From Pseudomonas proteolytica (GTDB taxonomy: Bacteria; Pseudomonadota; Gammaproteobacteria; Pseudomonadales; Pseudomonadaceae), in contig NZ_VFEV01000007.1 in the NCBI RefSeq assembly GCF_007858275.1, positions 1-64,000 of the forward strand: 64,000 bases of DNA, written 5' to 3'. Shown in pieces: positions 40,816-53,097 of the stretch (positions within the stretch are counted from its first letter, which is position 1; each line of letters begins with the position of its first letter). Below the pieces are notes generated by a model. It was not told the origin of the DNA. It was given only the letters and a program-made list of their open reading frames with translations, and did no database searches. Made by a program: the position numbers and the translations under genes.

Positions 40816-42744
40816 ATGCGCAGTCGCCTTTTCAGCTTTTTATCTTGCCTGCTTCTTTCCTCCACAGCCGTCCAAACCGCCCAGGCAGTGGACCTGACCA
40901 CCCAACGCCAATATTACGACCAAGCCAAGCGTGCCCTGGCCAAAGGCGACACCGGCCCCTACATGCAATACAGCCAGGCCCTGGCCGATTACCCGCTCAC
41001 GCCGTACCTGGCCTACGACGAACTGACGGCACGCCTCAAGTCCGCCAGCAACCAGGAAATCGAACAGTTCCTGGCCAAGCATGGCGACCTGCCCCAGGCC
41101 AACTGGATGAAGCTGCGCTGGTTGCGCTGGCTCGCCGAGCGTGGCGACTGGAAGACCTTTGAAAAGTACTACGACGCCAAGCTCAATTTCACCGAACTGG
41201 ACTGCCTGCACGGCCAATACCAGTTGAGCAACAACCTCAAAGCCGAAGGCTACAAGACCGCCGAAGCCCTGTGGATGACCGGCAAATCCCAACCGGCTGC
41301 CTGTGATGCGACCTTCGGCCAGTGGGCTGCCGCCGGGCAATTGACCGAGCAGAAGATCTGGGACCGCGCCAAGCTCGCCGCCGAAGCCCGCAACTATCCG
41401 CTGGCCAACAGCCTGGTGAAAACCCTGCCCACCCTGGGTGCCCAGGGCCGCCTGATGGTGGACGTGGCGCAAAAGCCCGCCATGCTCAGTGACCCCTCGC
41501 GCTTCCTGCCTGCCACTGAAGCCATGTCCGACGCCGTCGGCCTGGGCCTGCGCCGCCTGGCGCGCCAGGACCCGGAACAAGCCATGGCCCTGTTGGATGG
41601 ATATGCCAGCAGCATGCACTTCTCCCGCGATGAAAAAGTGTCCATCGCCCGGGAAATCGGCCTGACCCTGGCGCGACGCTACGACCCGCGCGCCCTGGAC
41701 GTGATGACCAAATACGACCCGGAGCTGCGTGACAACACCGTCTCCGAATGGCGCCTGCGCCTGCTGCTACGCCTGGCCCGTTGGGAAGATGCCTACCAGT
41801 TGACCCGCAAACTGCCCCAGGACCTGGCCACCACCAACCGCTGGCGCTATTGGCAGGCCCGCGCGCTGGAACTGGCCGAGCCGAAGAACCCACAAGCACT
41901 GGTGCTGTACAAAGGCTTGGCCAAGGAGCGGGATTTTTATGGCTTCCTTGCCGCAGATCGCTCCCAGGCCCCGTATCAACTGAACAACCAGCCGCTGGTC
42001 ATGAGCCAGGCGCTGATCAACAAGGTGCGCAACACCCCGGGTGTGCGCCGCGCCCTGGAATTTTATGCCCGTGGCCAGATCGTCGACGGTCGCCGCGAGT
42101 GGTATCACGTCAGCCGCCACTTCAACCGTGACGAAATGGTCGCCCAGGCCAAGCTCGCCTACGACATGAAATGGTACTTCCCGGCGATCCGCACCATCAG
42201 CCAGGCCAAGTACTGGGACGACCTGGATATCCGCTTCCCGATGGCCCACCGCGACACCCTGGTGCGTGAAGCCAAGGTCCGTGGCCTGCATTCGAGCTGG
42301 GTGTTTGCTATCACCCGCCAGGAAAGCGCCTTTATGGATGACGCCCGTTCCGGCGTCGGCGCCAGCGGCCTGATGCAACTGATGCCCGCCACCGCCAAGG
42401 AAACCGCGCGCAAATTCAGCATCCCACTGGCGTCACCGCAGCAGGTGCTGGACCCGGACAAGAACATCCAGCTCGGCGCCGCTTACCTGAGCCAGGTGCA
42501 CAGCCAGTTCAACGGCAATCGCGTACTCGCCTCCGCCGCCTACAACGCCGGCCCAGGGCGCGTACGCCAATGGCTGCGCGGCGCCGATCACCTGAGTTTC
42601 GATGTGTGGGTGGAAAGCATTCCGTTCGACGAAACCCGTCAGTATGTGCAGAACGTGCTGTCTTATTCGGTGATCTACGGGCAGAAGCTCAACTCGCCAC
42701 AGCCATTGGTGGATTGGCACGAGCGTTATTTTGATGACCAGTAA
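40816..42744 (+). CDS. Soluble lytic murein transglycosylase (Slt70-type)
   Basis: A 642-residue periplasmic enzyme. A signal peptide (residues 1–24, ending AQA) precedes the long alpha-superhelical U- and L-domains (~25–440). The C-terminal lysozyme-like domain has catalytic Glu503 (TRQESAFM), GVGASGLMQLMPATAKE and the AYNAGPGRVRQW motif. It cleaves peptidoglycan to 1,6-anhydromuramyl products, the substrates later processed by NagZ in this window. The start at 40816 is chosen for the signal peptide; its Shine–Dalgarno is weak. Confidence 0.92.
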   Translation: MRSRLFSFLSCLLLSSTAVQTAQAVDLTTQRQYYDQAKRALAKGDTGPYMQYSQALADYPLTPYLAYDELTARLKSASNQEIEQFLAKHGDLPQANWMKLRWLRWLAERGDWKTFEKYYDAKLNFTELDCLHGQYQLSNNLKAEGYKTAEALWMTGKSQPAACDATFGQWAAAGQLTEQKIWDRAKLAAEARNYPLANSLVKTLPTLGAQGRLMVDVAQKPAMLSDPSRFLPATEAMSDAVGLGLRRLARQDPEQAMALLDGYASSMHFSRDEKVSIAREIGLTLARRYDPRALDVMTKYDPELRDNTVSEWRLRLLLRLARWEDAYQLTRKLPQDLATTNRWRYWQARALELAEPKNPQALVLYKGLAKERDFYGFLAADRSQAPYQLNNQPLVMSQALINKVRNTPGVRRALEFYARGQIVDGRREWYHVSRHFNRDEMVAQAKLAYDMKWYFPAIRTISQAKYWDDLDIRFPMAHRDTLVREAKVRGLHSSWVFAITRQESAFMDDARSGVGASGLMQLMPATAKETARKFSIPLASPQQVLDPDKNIQLGAAYLSQVHSQFNGNRVLASAAYNAGPGRVRQWLRGADHLSFDVWVESIPFDETRQYVQNVLSYSVIYGQKLNSPQPLVDWHERYFDDQ

Positions 42745-42779
42745 AAGCAGGTAAAAGCTGCCCGTTTGAAGCTGCAAGT

Positions 42780-42810
42780 GCCCGCGTTGTGAGACGCGGG
42801 CATTTTTTTT
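42780..42810. terminator. Terminator between slt and the ABC exporter
   Basis: Stem GCCCGCGT / ACGCGGGC (42780–42801) with a 6-nt loop and eight T (42803–42810). It serves slt; the last bases reach the stop codon of the converging ABC gene. Confidence 0.88.
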
Positions 42811-44575
42811 AGGGTTCGTCGTGACCATCGCTAAATTGCAGGGCCGCCAGCCGCGCATACAGCGGGTTGGTGGCGATCAGTTGCTGATGGGTGCCCACCG
42901 CGACCAATTTGCCTTGATCCATCACCGCAATCCGATCGGCGTTTTTCACCGTGGCGAGGCGGTGGGCGATCACCAGGGTGGTACGTCCCTGCATCAGTTG
43001 CGGCAATGCCTGTTGGATCAGATGCTCGCTCTGGGCGTCGAGGGCGCTGGTGGCTTCGTCCAGCAGCAGGATCGGTGCATCCACCAACAAGGCCCGGGCG
43101 ATAGCCAGGCGCTGGCGCTGCCCACCAGAAAGGCCCATGCCGCCATCCCCCAGGTGGGTCTGGTAGCCGTCGGGCATTTGCAGGATGAAATCATGGGCAT
43201 GGGCAATGCGCGCCGCTTCTTCGACCTGGGCTAGTGTGGCCTTGGGGTTGCCGTAGCGGATGTTTTCTTCAACGCTGCCAAAAAACAGCGCCGGGCTCTG
43301 GGATACCAGGGCAAAACAGCGGCGCAGGTCCAACGGGTCCAATGCGCTCAGAGGCTGGCCTTCCAGCAGCACTTGCCCCTGTTGCGGGTCGTAGAAGCGC
43401 AGCAACAGATCAAAAATCGTTGATTTACCCGCACCGGACGGCCCCACCAAGGCCAGGGTTTCACCGGCATTGATGCTCAGGCTCAGCCCATCGATAGCGT
43501 AGCGATCGGGACGCGATGGGTAGGAAAAATGCAGGTCTTGTAGCTCCAGGCGACCACTGACCCGTTCTGGCAGTTTGACCACACCATAGGACGGAGCCTG
43601 GATTTCATTAGGCGACTGCAACAACTCGGCAATCCGCTCCGCAGCCCCGGCAGCGCGCTGCAACTCGCCAATCACTTCGCTCAAGGTACCAAACGCGCTG
43701 CCCACGATCAGGCTGTAGAACACAAAGGCCGCCAGTTCGCCACCGGAGATGCGCCCGGCGATCACATCCATGCCGCCCACCCACAGCATCACGCCCACGG
43801 CGCCCAGCACCAGCACAATCACCAAAGTGATCAGCCAGGCGCGCTGGACGATACGCTTGCGCGCCGTGGTGAATGCGTCCTCGACCGTCACGGCGAAGCG
43901 CTGCTCATCCTGCATCTGATGGTTATAGGCCTGTACGGTCTTGATCTGGCCCAGGGTCTCGGAGACGTAGCTGCCGACGTCGGCAATCCGGTCCTGGCTC
44001 TGGCGCGAGAGGCTGCGCACGCGCCGGCCGAAGATCAGGATCGGGGCCAACACCAGCGGCAACGCCACCACCACGATGCTGGTGAGTTTTGGGTTGGTGA
44101 TAAACAGCAACACAATCCCGCCGATCACCATCAAAGCGTTGCGCAGGAACAGCGACAGGGATGAACCGATCACCGATTGCAGCAAAGTGGTATCGGCGGT
44201 CAAGCGTGACTGGATTTCCGAGCTGCGATTGTTTTCATAAAAACCCGGATGCAGGTAGATCAGATGGTTGAACACCAGCCGGCGAATGTCCGCGACCACC
44301 CGCTCACCGATCCACGACACCAAATAAAACCGCGCAAACGTGCCCACCGCCAGGCCCAGCACGAGGATCATGAACAGGCCGATGGACTGGTTGAGCAAGT
44401 GTGGCGATTGGGTCATGAAGCCCTGGTCCACCAACAGGCGGATGCCCTGGCCCATGGACAAGGTGATGCCTGCCGTGACGATCAGTGCGAGCAACGCACC
44501 GACGGCCTGCCAGCGATATGGAGCGATAAAGCGCAGGGCCAGGCGGATGGCGCGGCGTTGACGGGCTGAAAGCAT
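42809..44575 (-). CDS. MsbA-like ABC exporter (fused permease–ATPase)
   Basis: A 588-residue half-transporter. The type I exporter membrane domain (~15–320) has six helices, with the intracellular-loop motif LYLHPGFYENNRSSEIQSRLTAD matching lipid/drug exporters. The ATPase has Walker A GPSGAGKSTIFD, signature LSGGQRQRLAIARAL and Walker B ILLLDEATSALDA. It would work as a homodimer. It resembles LPS/lipid-flippase-type and multidrug exporters; substrate unknown. AGGTGA lies 8 nt before the ATG at 44575. In-frame starts at 44584 and 44587 would add 3–4 residues. Confidence 0.85.
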   Translation of the reverse strand: MLSARQRRAIRLALRFIAPYRWQAVGALLALIVTAGITLSMGQGIRLLVDQGFMTQSPHLLNQSIGLFMILVLGLAVGTFARFYLVSWIGERVVADIRRLVFNHLIYLHPGFYENNRSSEIQSRLTADTTLLQSVIGSSLSLFLRNALMVIGGIVLLFITNPKLTSIVVVALPLVLAPILIFGRRVRSLSRQSQDRIADVGSYVSETLGQIKTVQAYNHQMQDEQRFAVTVEDAFTTARKRIVQRAWLITLVIVLVLGAVGVMLWVGGMDVIAGRISGGELAAFVFYSLIVGSAFGTLSEVIGELQRAAGAAERIAELLQSPNEIQAPSYGVVKLPERVSGRLELQDLHFSYPSRPDRYAIDGLSLSINAGETLALVGPSGAGKSTIFDLLLRFYDPQQGQVLLEGQPLSALDPLDLRRCFALVSQSPALFFGSVEENIRYGNPKATLAQVEEAARIAHAHDFILQMPDGYQTHLGDGGMGLSGGQRQRLAIARALLVDAPILLLDEATSALDAQSEHLIQQALPQLMQGRTTLVIAHRLATVKNADRIAVMDQGKLVAVGTHQQLIATNPLYARLAALQFSDGHDEP

Positions 44576-44829
44576 GGAGAGCATCACCTGAGGAAGACAA
44601 TGCCAAGCCTACACCGCAATCGGATTGAACTTGGGTAAATCACAATGAGTCAGGTTAATTATGCCCGGCAAGACTAGGCCCTAGAGGCTATCGGTCTAAA
44701 GTCCGGCTGGAAATCCGCCGCGATTTCTGCTGGACTGGGCATTCGATCCGCCTACGGGCTAAGGAGTTGTAACAGCTCGGTCACGCGGGGGAATTAGAGT
44801 AGGTACACAACCTGATGAGGAGACAGGCC

Positions 44830-45003
44830 ATGTCCTTGCAAAACAGCAGCACTGACAAAGTTGAAGTAATCCGCCAGCCACAGCAGTTGCCTTGCTCGTA
44901 CATCGATGCCCAGGGCCGCGAAGTGCAGATTACCGAAGAGATGATCCAGGGCGCCTGCGCCGAACTGGAGCAGAAACTGGTCAAGCCTGCCCAGCAAGGC
45001 TGA
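44830..45003 (+). CDS. Small conserved protein (PA1571-like)
   Basis: A 57-residue soluble protein (MSLQNSSTDKVEVIRQ…). It shows the pattern SYIDAQGREVQITEEMIQGACAELEQKLVKP, which I associate with a short pseudomonad-specific family named after PA1571; that recall is tentative. GAGGAGA lies ~6 nt before the ATG at 44830. It has its own terminator downstream. Function unknown. Confidence 0.75.
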   Translation: MSLQNSSTDKVEVIRQPQQLPCSYIDAQGREVQITEEMIQGACAELEQKLVKPAQQG

Positions 45004-45022
45004 TACGCCCCAGCTCTTTCAG

Positions 45023-45048
45023 AACCGGCCCCAGTGGCCGGTTTTTTT
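45023..45048 (+). terminator. Intrinsic terminator of the small PA1571-like gene
   Basis: Stem AACCGGCC / GGCCGGTT with a 5-nt loop and a seven-T tract. pdxB converges from the other side. Confidence 0.9.
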
Positions 45049-45057
45049 ATGCGTTTT

Positions 45058-46191
45058 TTATGCTCCCAGTGCGGCGACGATGCTCGACAAAGCTGGCGAC
45101 TCACCATTGATCCGCACCTTCAAGCCGTCAATCTCGCGGCGATCCGGGTAGTGCTTGCGCAGCAGGTCGAATGCCTTGCGCTGTTCTTCGACTGTTCCTA
45201 CCAGGCTACGGCGAAAGTCCGCATCGTCACGGCGCGGGTCGTAGACGCTGCGGCACAACGTCGCCAGGGCCCAGGCCGGGTCGGTGTTGGCATTGAGAGT
45301 GACCTCTGCCAGCCATGGCTCGGGCAGCAGGTCACTCAACTGAATGCTCGCCGGTTGCCCAAGGTGCGCGCACAACACCTGGTAGATCTGCGCCGTGCCG
45401 CGCTGCTTGCCGTCGAGGCTGTAGCCGGCGATGTGCGGAGTCGCCAGCACGCACAACTCGGCCAGCTCCACATCCACTTCAGGCTCGCCTTCCCACACAT
45501 CCAGCACTGCCTGTAAATCCTCGCGCTCCAGCAACACCTCGCGCAGCGCCGTGTTATCCACCACCGGGCCACGGCTGGCGTTGATCAGCCAGGTGCCCGG
45601 CTTGAGCTGCTCCAGACGCTGGCGATCCAGCAGGTGCCAGGTCGAGCCATTGCCGGATTTTTTCAGCGGGGTGTGCAGGCTGATCACATCGCACTGCTCG
45701 ATGATCTGTTCCAGGCTCACGTAATCGCCCTCTTCGGCGACCTGGCGTGGCGGATCGCAGACCAGCACTTTCCAGCCCAGGCCCTTGAGCACCTTGACCA
45801 GGCGCCCGCCCACCTCACCGGCACCGACGATGCCATAGGTACGCTGGGTCAGGTCAGCACCTTCGATTTCAGCCAGGGTCAGCAGGCTGCCCAGCACATA
45901 ATCCACCACACCACGAGCGTTGCAGCCCGGCGCGCTGGACCATTGGATCCCGGCCCTTTGAAAGTAATCGAGGTCCAGGTGATCGGTGCCGATGGTGCAG
46001 GTGCCGACAAACCGTACCGCCGTGCCTTCCAGCAACGCACGGTTGACGTTGGTCACCGAACGCACCAGCAGCACATCGGCCTGTTCAATGGCGGCGCGGT
46101 CGATGGCGCGGCCCGGCACCCGGCGGATCTCGCCGAAACCTTCAAAGAACGCATCGAGCAGCGGGATATTTTCGTCGGCAACAATCAGCAT
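45058..46191 (-). CDS. pdxB: PdxB, erythronate-4-phosphate dehydrogenase
   Basis: A 377-residue D-2-hydroxyacid dehydrogenase. The NAD-binding motif is [12 protein letters not shown]. Catalytic residues of the family lie in NASRGPVVD (Arg) and near [16 protein letters not shown] (His). A C-terminal ~90-residue PdxB dimerisation domain separates it from SerA. It oxidises 4-phosphoerythronate in pyridoxal-5-phosphate synthesis. GGAG lies 7–10 nt before the ATG at 46191. It is divergent from the MATE gene. Confidence 0.93.
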   Translation of the reverse strand: MLIVADENIPLLDAFFEGFGEIRRVPGRAIDRAAIEQADVLLVRSVTNVNRALLEGTAVRFVGTCTIGTDHLDLDYFQRAGIQWSSAPGCNARGVVDYVLGSLLTLAEIEGADLTQRTYGIVGAGEVGGRLVKVLKGLGWKVLVCDPPRQVAEEGDYVSLEQIIEQCDVISLHTPLKKSGNGSTWHLLDRQRLEQLKPGTWLINASRGPVVDNTALREVLLEREDLQAVLDVWEGEPEVDVELAELCVLATPHIAGYSLDGKQRGTAQIYQVLCAHLGQPASIQLSDLLPEPWLAEVTLNANTDPAWALATLCRSVYDPRRDDADFRRSLVGTVEEQRKAFDLLRKHYPDRREIDGLKVRINGESPALSSIVAALGA

Positions 46192-46333
46192 GGCAGGCTC
46201 CTTTGGCGGACCAGCAGTGTACAGGCACCGGCCCCTGGAACGTTTACAAATCCGCTACACAGGTAATTTCCTGACCTATCCGTCAAGGCGTAGAATGCGC
46301 CGTCCTGCGCTCCCCCTTATCGGACATCTGCAC

Positions 46334-47716
46334 GTGAACACTGCCACTTTGCCCCTCTCCCGCCCTGCCCGCGTTCGCCGGGAAGTCTATAGCCTGCTGG
46401 CGCTGGCCTTGCCCATCATGATCGGGCAACTGGCAACCACCGCCATGGGCTTTGTCGATGCGGTGATGGCCGGGCGTGTCAGTTCGCGGGACCTGGCGGC
46501 GGTGGCCCTGGGCAACTCCATCTGGATCCCCGTGTATCTATTGATGACCGGAACCTTGCTGGCCACCACCCCCAAAGTCGCCCAGCGCTTCGGCGCCGGC
46601 AGCCACACCGAAATCGGCCCGCTGGTACGCCAGGCGTTGTGGCTGGCGTTGGTGGTGGGGTGCACCGCCTCATTGCTGTTGATCAGTGCCGAGCCGATCT
46701 TGCACGCGATGAACGTCGACCCCGAACTGATCGCCCCCTGCATGGGCTACCTGCACGGCATTGCCTTCGGCATGCCGGCGGTGGCGCTGTACTACGTGCT
46801 GCGCTGTTTCAGCGACGGGCTGGGCCGCACGCGCCCGAGCATGCTCCTCGGGCTGGGCGGGCTGGCATTGAACATCCCGCTGAACTACGTGTTCATCTAC
46901 GGCCATTTCGGTGTGCCGGCCATGGGCGGCGTAGGCTGCGGCTGGGCCACCGGGATTGTGATGTGGGCGATGATGCTGGGCTTCGCCGCCTGGACCCGCT
47001 GGGCACCGGCCTATCAGGCCAGCGAGTTGTTCAAGCGCTTCGACTGGCCAAAGTGGTCGGTGATCAAGCGCATCCTGGGCATCGGCCTGCCGATTGGCAT
47101 CGCGGTGTTTGCCGAGTCGAGCATCTTTGCGGTGATCGCCCTGCTGATCGGCAGCCTGGGCGCAACCGTGGTGGCCGGGCACCAGATCGCCCTGAACTTC
47201 AGCTCCCTGGTGTTCATGATCCCCTACTCCCTGAGCATGGCCGTGACCGTGCGGGTGGGCCAGGCCCTGGGCCGTGGCGAACCCCGTGAAGCACGTTTCG
47301 CCGCAGGCGTGGGGATGGGCACCGCCCTGGCCTATGCCTGCCTGTCATGCAGCCTGATGCTGTTGTTCCGCGAGCAGATCGCCACGATCTACACCGCCGA
47401 CCCGCTGGTGGTCCAGGTGGCGGCGATGCTGATTGTGTTCGCGGCGCTGTTCCAGTTTTCCGATGCGATCCAGGTCACGGCGGCTGGCGCCCTGCGCGGT
47501 TATCAGGACACCCGGGTGACCATGATCCTGACCCTGTTCGCCTACTGGGGCGTGGGCTTGCCGGTAGGTTACTTGCTGGGGCTGACCGACTGGCTGGGCC
47601 AGGCCAACGGCCCGAGCGGCTTGTGGCAGGGGCTGATCGTCGGCCTCAGTTGCGCAGCGGCAATGCTGGTGGTGCGCCTGGCACGCAGTGCGCGCAAGCG
47701 CATTCGCCAGGTTTAA
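46334..47716 (+). CDS. MATE-family cation/multidrug antiporter (NorM-like)
   Basis: A 460-residue protein with 12 hydrophobic helices in two six-helix halves. It matches MATE exporters of the NorM type (ALPIMIGQLATTAMGFVDAVMAGR; second half GLPIGIAVFAESSIFAVIA). It likely exports drugs or metabolites with Na+ or H+. The start is uncertain: GTG at 46334 gives MNTATLPLSRP, while ATG at 46294 with AAGGCG upstream would add 13 residues. It lies 142 nt from pdxB, divergent. Substrate unknown. Confidence 0.88.
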   Translation: MNTATLPLSRPARVRREVYSLLALALPIMIGQLATTAMGFVDAVMAGRVSSRDLAAVALGNSIWIPVYLLMTGTLLATTPKVAQRFGAGSHTEIGPLVRQALWLALVVGCTASLLLISAEPILHAMNVDPELIAPCMGYLHGIAFGMPAVALYYVLRCFSDGLGRTRPSMLLGLGGLALNIPLNYVFIYGHFGVPAMGGVGCGWATGIVMWAMMLGFAAWTRWAPAYQASELFKRFDWPKWSVIKRILGIGLPIGIAVFAESSIFAVIALLIGSLGATVVAGHQIALNFSSLVFMIPYSLSMAVTVRVGQALGRGEPREARFAAGVGMGTALAYACLSCSLMLLFREQIATIYTADPLVVQVAAMLIVFAALFQFSDAIQVTAAGALRGYQDTRVTMILTLFAYWGVGLPVGYLLGLTDWLGQANGPSGLWQGLIVGLSCAAAMLVVRLARSARKRIRQV

Positions 47717-47744
47717 GCGCGACTGCCCACTGTAGGTATCAGTC

Positions 47745-47996
47745 TCAGGTGGCCTTCTTGCGGATCCAGTACAAGTAAGTACCGGCCTCTTCGCGCTGTT
47801 CCACCAGTTCATGGTCCAGGAACACGCAGAACTTGGGGATGTCGCGGCGGGTCGAGGGATCGGTCGCGATGACCTTGAGCAGGCCACCCGGCGCCAGGTC
47901 GCGGATGTGCTGGTGCAGCATCATCACCGGTTCCGGGCAGTTGAGGCCGGTGGCGTCGAGGGTGCCGTCAACGGCAGGGTCAAAAATGTCACTCAT
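47745..47996 (-). CDS. tusA: TusA, sulfur carrier
   Basis: An 83-residue TusA. The persulfide-forming Cys20 lies in [16 protein letters not shown], and the rest of the alpha/beta fold is intact ([17 protein letters not shown]). It relays sulfur from IscS toward 2-thiouridine in tRNA and toward molybdenum cofactor. It lies just downstream of rlmM on the same strand (34 bp), so they may be co-transcribed. No partner tusBCD genes are in this window. Confidence 0.93.
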   Translation of the reverse strand: MSDIFDPAVDGTLDATGLNCPEPVMMLHQHIRDLAPGGLLKVIATDPSTRRDIPKFCVFLDHELVEQREEAGTYLYWIRKKAT

Positions 47997-48030
47997 CGTT
48001 CACTCCTAAACAGCCGGCTCCTAGGTGTAT

Positions 48031-49104
48031 TTACCGGGCCTTGGGTTTCTTTACGTCCAGGCGGCGCAGGTGGCAGGTGACTTCCTCGCGGTCGTGGTAC
48101 AGCTGCTTGCAGCCGATTTCCACGCGAATGCCCCGCGCCTTGAAGCCTTCTTCGATGCGTTCCAGCAGGCGCTTCACCTCGGCGTAGCGCTGTTTCATCG
48201 GCAACTTGAGGTTGACCACCGCTTCGCGGCAATGCCCTTCGCCGATCCAGGTTTCCAGCAGAGCCGCGTTGCGCGCCGGTTTCTCGACGATATCGCAGAC
48301 CATCCAGTCCACCGGCTGCTTGGGGGTGAAGGTAAAACCATCCGCCATCAAGTGTTGCACCAGGCCGGTGTCCATCAGGCTTTCGGCCATCGGCCCGTTA
48401 TCAATCGCCGTCACCAGCATGCCCCGGTTGACCAGTTGCCAGGTCCAGCCGCCCGGCGCTGCGCCGAGGTCGACGCCGGTCATGTCGCCGTGCAGGCGCT
48501 CGTCCCACTGGTCCCGGGGGATAAAGTGGTGCCAGGCCTCTTCCAGCTTCAAGGTCGAGCGGCTTGGCGCGTCGCGGGGGAATTTCAGGCGCGGGATGCC
48601 CATCGGCCACATGGCCGAGTTATTTGACTCGGCCAGGCCCATAAACACTTCGCGCCCGCTCTTGAAGGTCAGCAGCAGGCGCGGCTTGCTCGGGTCTTCG
48701 ACCAGCTTGCCGGCGGCCAGCAGGGCCTTGCGCAGGTGCACTTCGAATTTCTTGCAGAAGTTCGACAGTTCCTTGCCATCGTTGGTATCGACCATTTCCA
48801 GCCACAGGCTGCCGCATACCGGAAAATCCCGCAGGTGCGCAAGGATCACGCTGATACGGTCGGTTTCCGGCAGATCGATGAAAACCCCACGCGCCCACTG
48901 CCTCGGGAAGATCAGTTCGGCAAAGCGTTGGCCGCGCATCAGGCGCTGGGCGCCGTCTTCTTCAGTGCAGACAAATTCGGCGCAGGCGCTGCCGGTCTTG
49001 GCCTTGGCATAGCCGGAAACGTTCAGGCGCGCGGCGTGTTCCGCGATCTCGGAACAGACTTCGCCTTCAAAACCCGGGCGGCAATGCATAAAAAGGGTGT
49101 TCAT
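48031..49104 (-). CDS. rlmM: RlmM, 23S rRNA C2498 2'-O-methyltransferase
   Basis: A 357-residue protein. An N-terminal THUMP-like region (~1–170) precedes a Rossmann methyltransferase fold with SAM motif GVDLGAAPGGWTWQL and the catalytic K-D-K-E-type residues around WMVCDIVEKP and NLKLPMKQRY. It methylates C2498 of 23S rRNA. The ATG at 49104 (MNTLFMHCRPGFEGE) is typical. It is divergent from acnA across 190 bp that show nothing else obvious. Confidence 0.92.
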   Translation of the reverse strand: MNTLFMHCRPGFEGEVCSEIAEHAARLNVSGYAKAKTGSACAEFVCTEEDGAQRLMRGQRFAELIFPRQWARGVFIDLPETDRISVILAHLRDFPVCGSLWLEMVDTNDGKELSNFCKKFEVHLRKALLAAGKLVEDPSKPRLLLTFKSGREVFMGLAESNNSAMWPMGIPRLKFPRDAPSRSTLKLEEAWHHFIPRDQWDERLHGDMTGVDLGAAPGGWTWQLVNRGMLVTAIDNGPMAESLMDTGLVQHLMADGFTFTPKQPVDWMVCDIVEKPARNAALLETWIGEGHCREAVVNLKLPMKQRYAEVKRLLERIEEGFKARGIRVEIGCKQLYHDREEVTCHLRRLDVKKPKAR

Positions 49105-49294
49105 CAACTCTCCTGGTAACACGCTTGCTGTAGCGCAAGGCCTGTCATGAAAACGCGCGCATGATAGCTGAGTTCGGAACCTTGGACTTGTCCATAGAGT
49201 CCAGTTATTAGCCTGCTACTGAAAACAGGGCTAGCTTGTAAGCTCTGTTCGTCCCGTCAGGTCCGTAGCCGTGCGGACCATAAGGAGTCATGTA

Positions 49295-52036
<2,742 letters not shown>

Positions 52037-52053
52037 CGCAGCAAGCCAGACCC

Positions 52054-52078
52054 AACACCGCCTTCGGGCGGTGTTTTC
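52054..52078 (+). terminator. Terminator of acnA
   Basis: Stem AACACCGCC / GGCGGTGTT with a TTCG tetraloop, followed by T-rich sequence. Confidence 0.9.
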
Positions 52079-52119
52079 ATTTTTACCGCCTGCAACTGTC
52101 GCTATAATCCGCGCCCTCA

Positions 52120-52147
52120 TTTGTAGGCGCCGGCTTACCGGCTGCTA
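52120..52147. repeat. Single REP-like palindrome
   Basis: TTGTAGGCGCCGGCTTACCG followed by GCTGCTACA forms an imperfect hairpin between acnA and the CPBP gene. Confidence 0.5.
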
Positions 52148-52189
52148 CATCAAGCAATTGCGTCACGTTGACCGTCACAAGGATTTTTT

Positions 52190-52978
52190 ATGCCCGCTTT
52201 GCCCTGGCTGTACCTGGCCCTTCTTTCCATTGGCTATGGATTGGCCCTGACCTACGGGCAACTGGGTTTGCTGGCAGGGGCCTCCATCGGGCTACTGCTG
52301 GTCGCAGGTTACGCCATACGCCAACAGCACGTCCCATGGGCGCGCTACCTTGGCCATGGCCTGTTCATCGCATTGGCCCTGGGCCTGGCGATGCACTGGC
52401 TACCCGGCTTCCAAAACGGTCGCGCCATCGACCCCCAGCGTTTCACCGCCGACGCCGTGCCCTTTTCGTTGTACCTGAACCAGGACAAACCACTGATTGG
52501 CTTCTGGCTGCTACTCGCCTGCCCGTGGATCGTCGCCCGCCGCCCGTTGCGCCTGTCGATCTACGCCACCGCGCTGGCCTTGACCCTGACCACCATCGCC
52601 GCCCTGGGTGGCGCGGTACTGCTGGGCATCATCAGTTGGGCCCCCAAATGGCCAGACCAGGCCTGGCTCTGGGTGTTGAATAACCTGTTGCTGGTGACCC
52701 TGGTTGAGGAAGCGTTGTTTCGCGGCTATATCCAGGGCGGCCTGAGCCGGCGCTTCAAGCAAATGCCCTACGGCGAAAACCTCGCCTTGCTATTGGCTTC
52801 GCTGCTGTTTGGCCTGGTGCATGTGGGCGCGGGCTGGCAATGGGTGCTGCTGGCCAGTATTGCCGGCGCGGGTTATGGCCTGGCCTACCGTTTCGGCGGC
52901 CTGGGCGCGGCGATTGCTACGCACTTTGGTTTGAATCTGCTGCATTTCGGGCTCTTCACCTACCCGATGCTGGCCTGA
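52190..52978 (+). CDS. CPBP-family intramembrane metalloprotease
   Basis: A 262-residue multi-pass membrane protein with about seven hydrophobic segments. The CPBP (ABI/Rce1-type) motifs are complete: Glu173–Glu174xxxArg178 (LVEEALFRG), FGLVH211 and H245FGLN249. These are the predicted zinc or catalytic residues of the type II CAAX-like prenyl protease family. AAGGAT lies upstream of the ATG at 52190. Bacterial members act on small peptides or in immunity; no bacteriocin-like gene is seen nearby. Substrate unknown. Confidence 0.85.
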   Translation: MPALPWLYLALLSIGYGLALTYGQLGLLAGASIGLLLVAGYAIRQQHVPWARYLGHGLFIALALGLAMHWLPGFQNGRAIDPQRFTADAVPFSLYLNQDKPLIGFWLLLACPWIVARRPLRLSIYATALALTLTTIAALGGAVLLGIISWAPKWPDQAWLWVLNNLLLVTLVEEALFRGYIQGGLSRRFKQMPYGENLALLLASLLFGLVHVGAGWQWVLLASIAGAGYGLAYRFGGLGAAIATHFGLNLLHFGLFTYPMLA

Positions 52979-53097
52979 TCGCCAGCGCTGAGACTGCGCC
53001 GGCAGGAGCTTTCGCTGGCGCGGATTATTGCAAAAATAAGTTAAATAAACCCCCGCATTGGCCGACAACCTGTCAAAGCCTTGCGGATTGATCAATC

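Noticed and set aside
53060..53097. ANR box upstream of aer (TTGATCAA region)
   Set aside because: The half-sites TTGAT and ATCAA overlap with no 4-nt spacer, and the site abuts the start codon.
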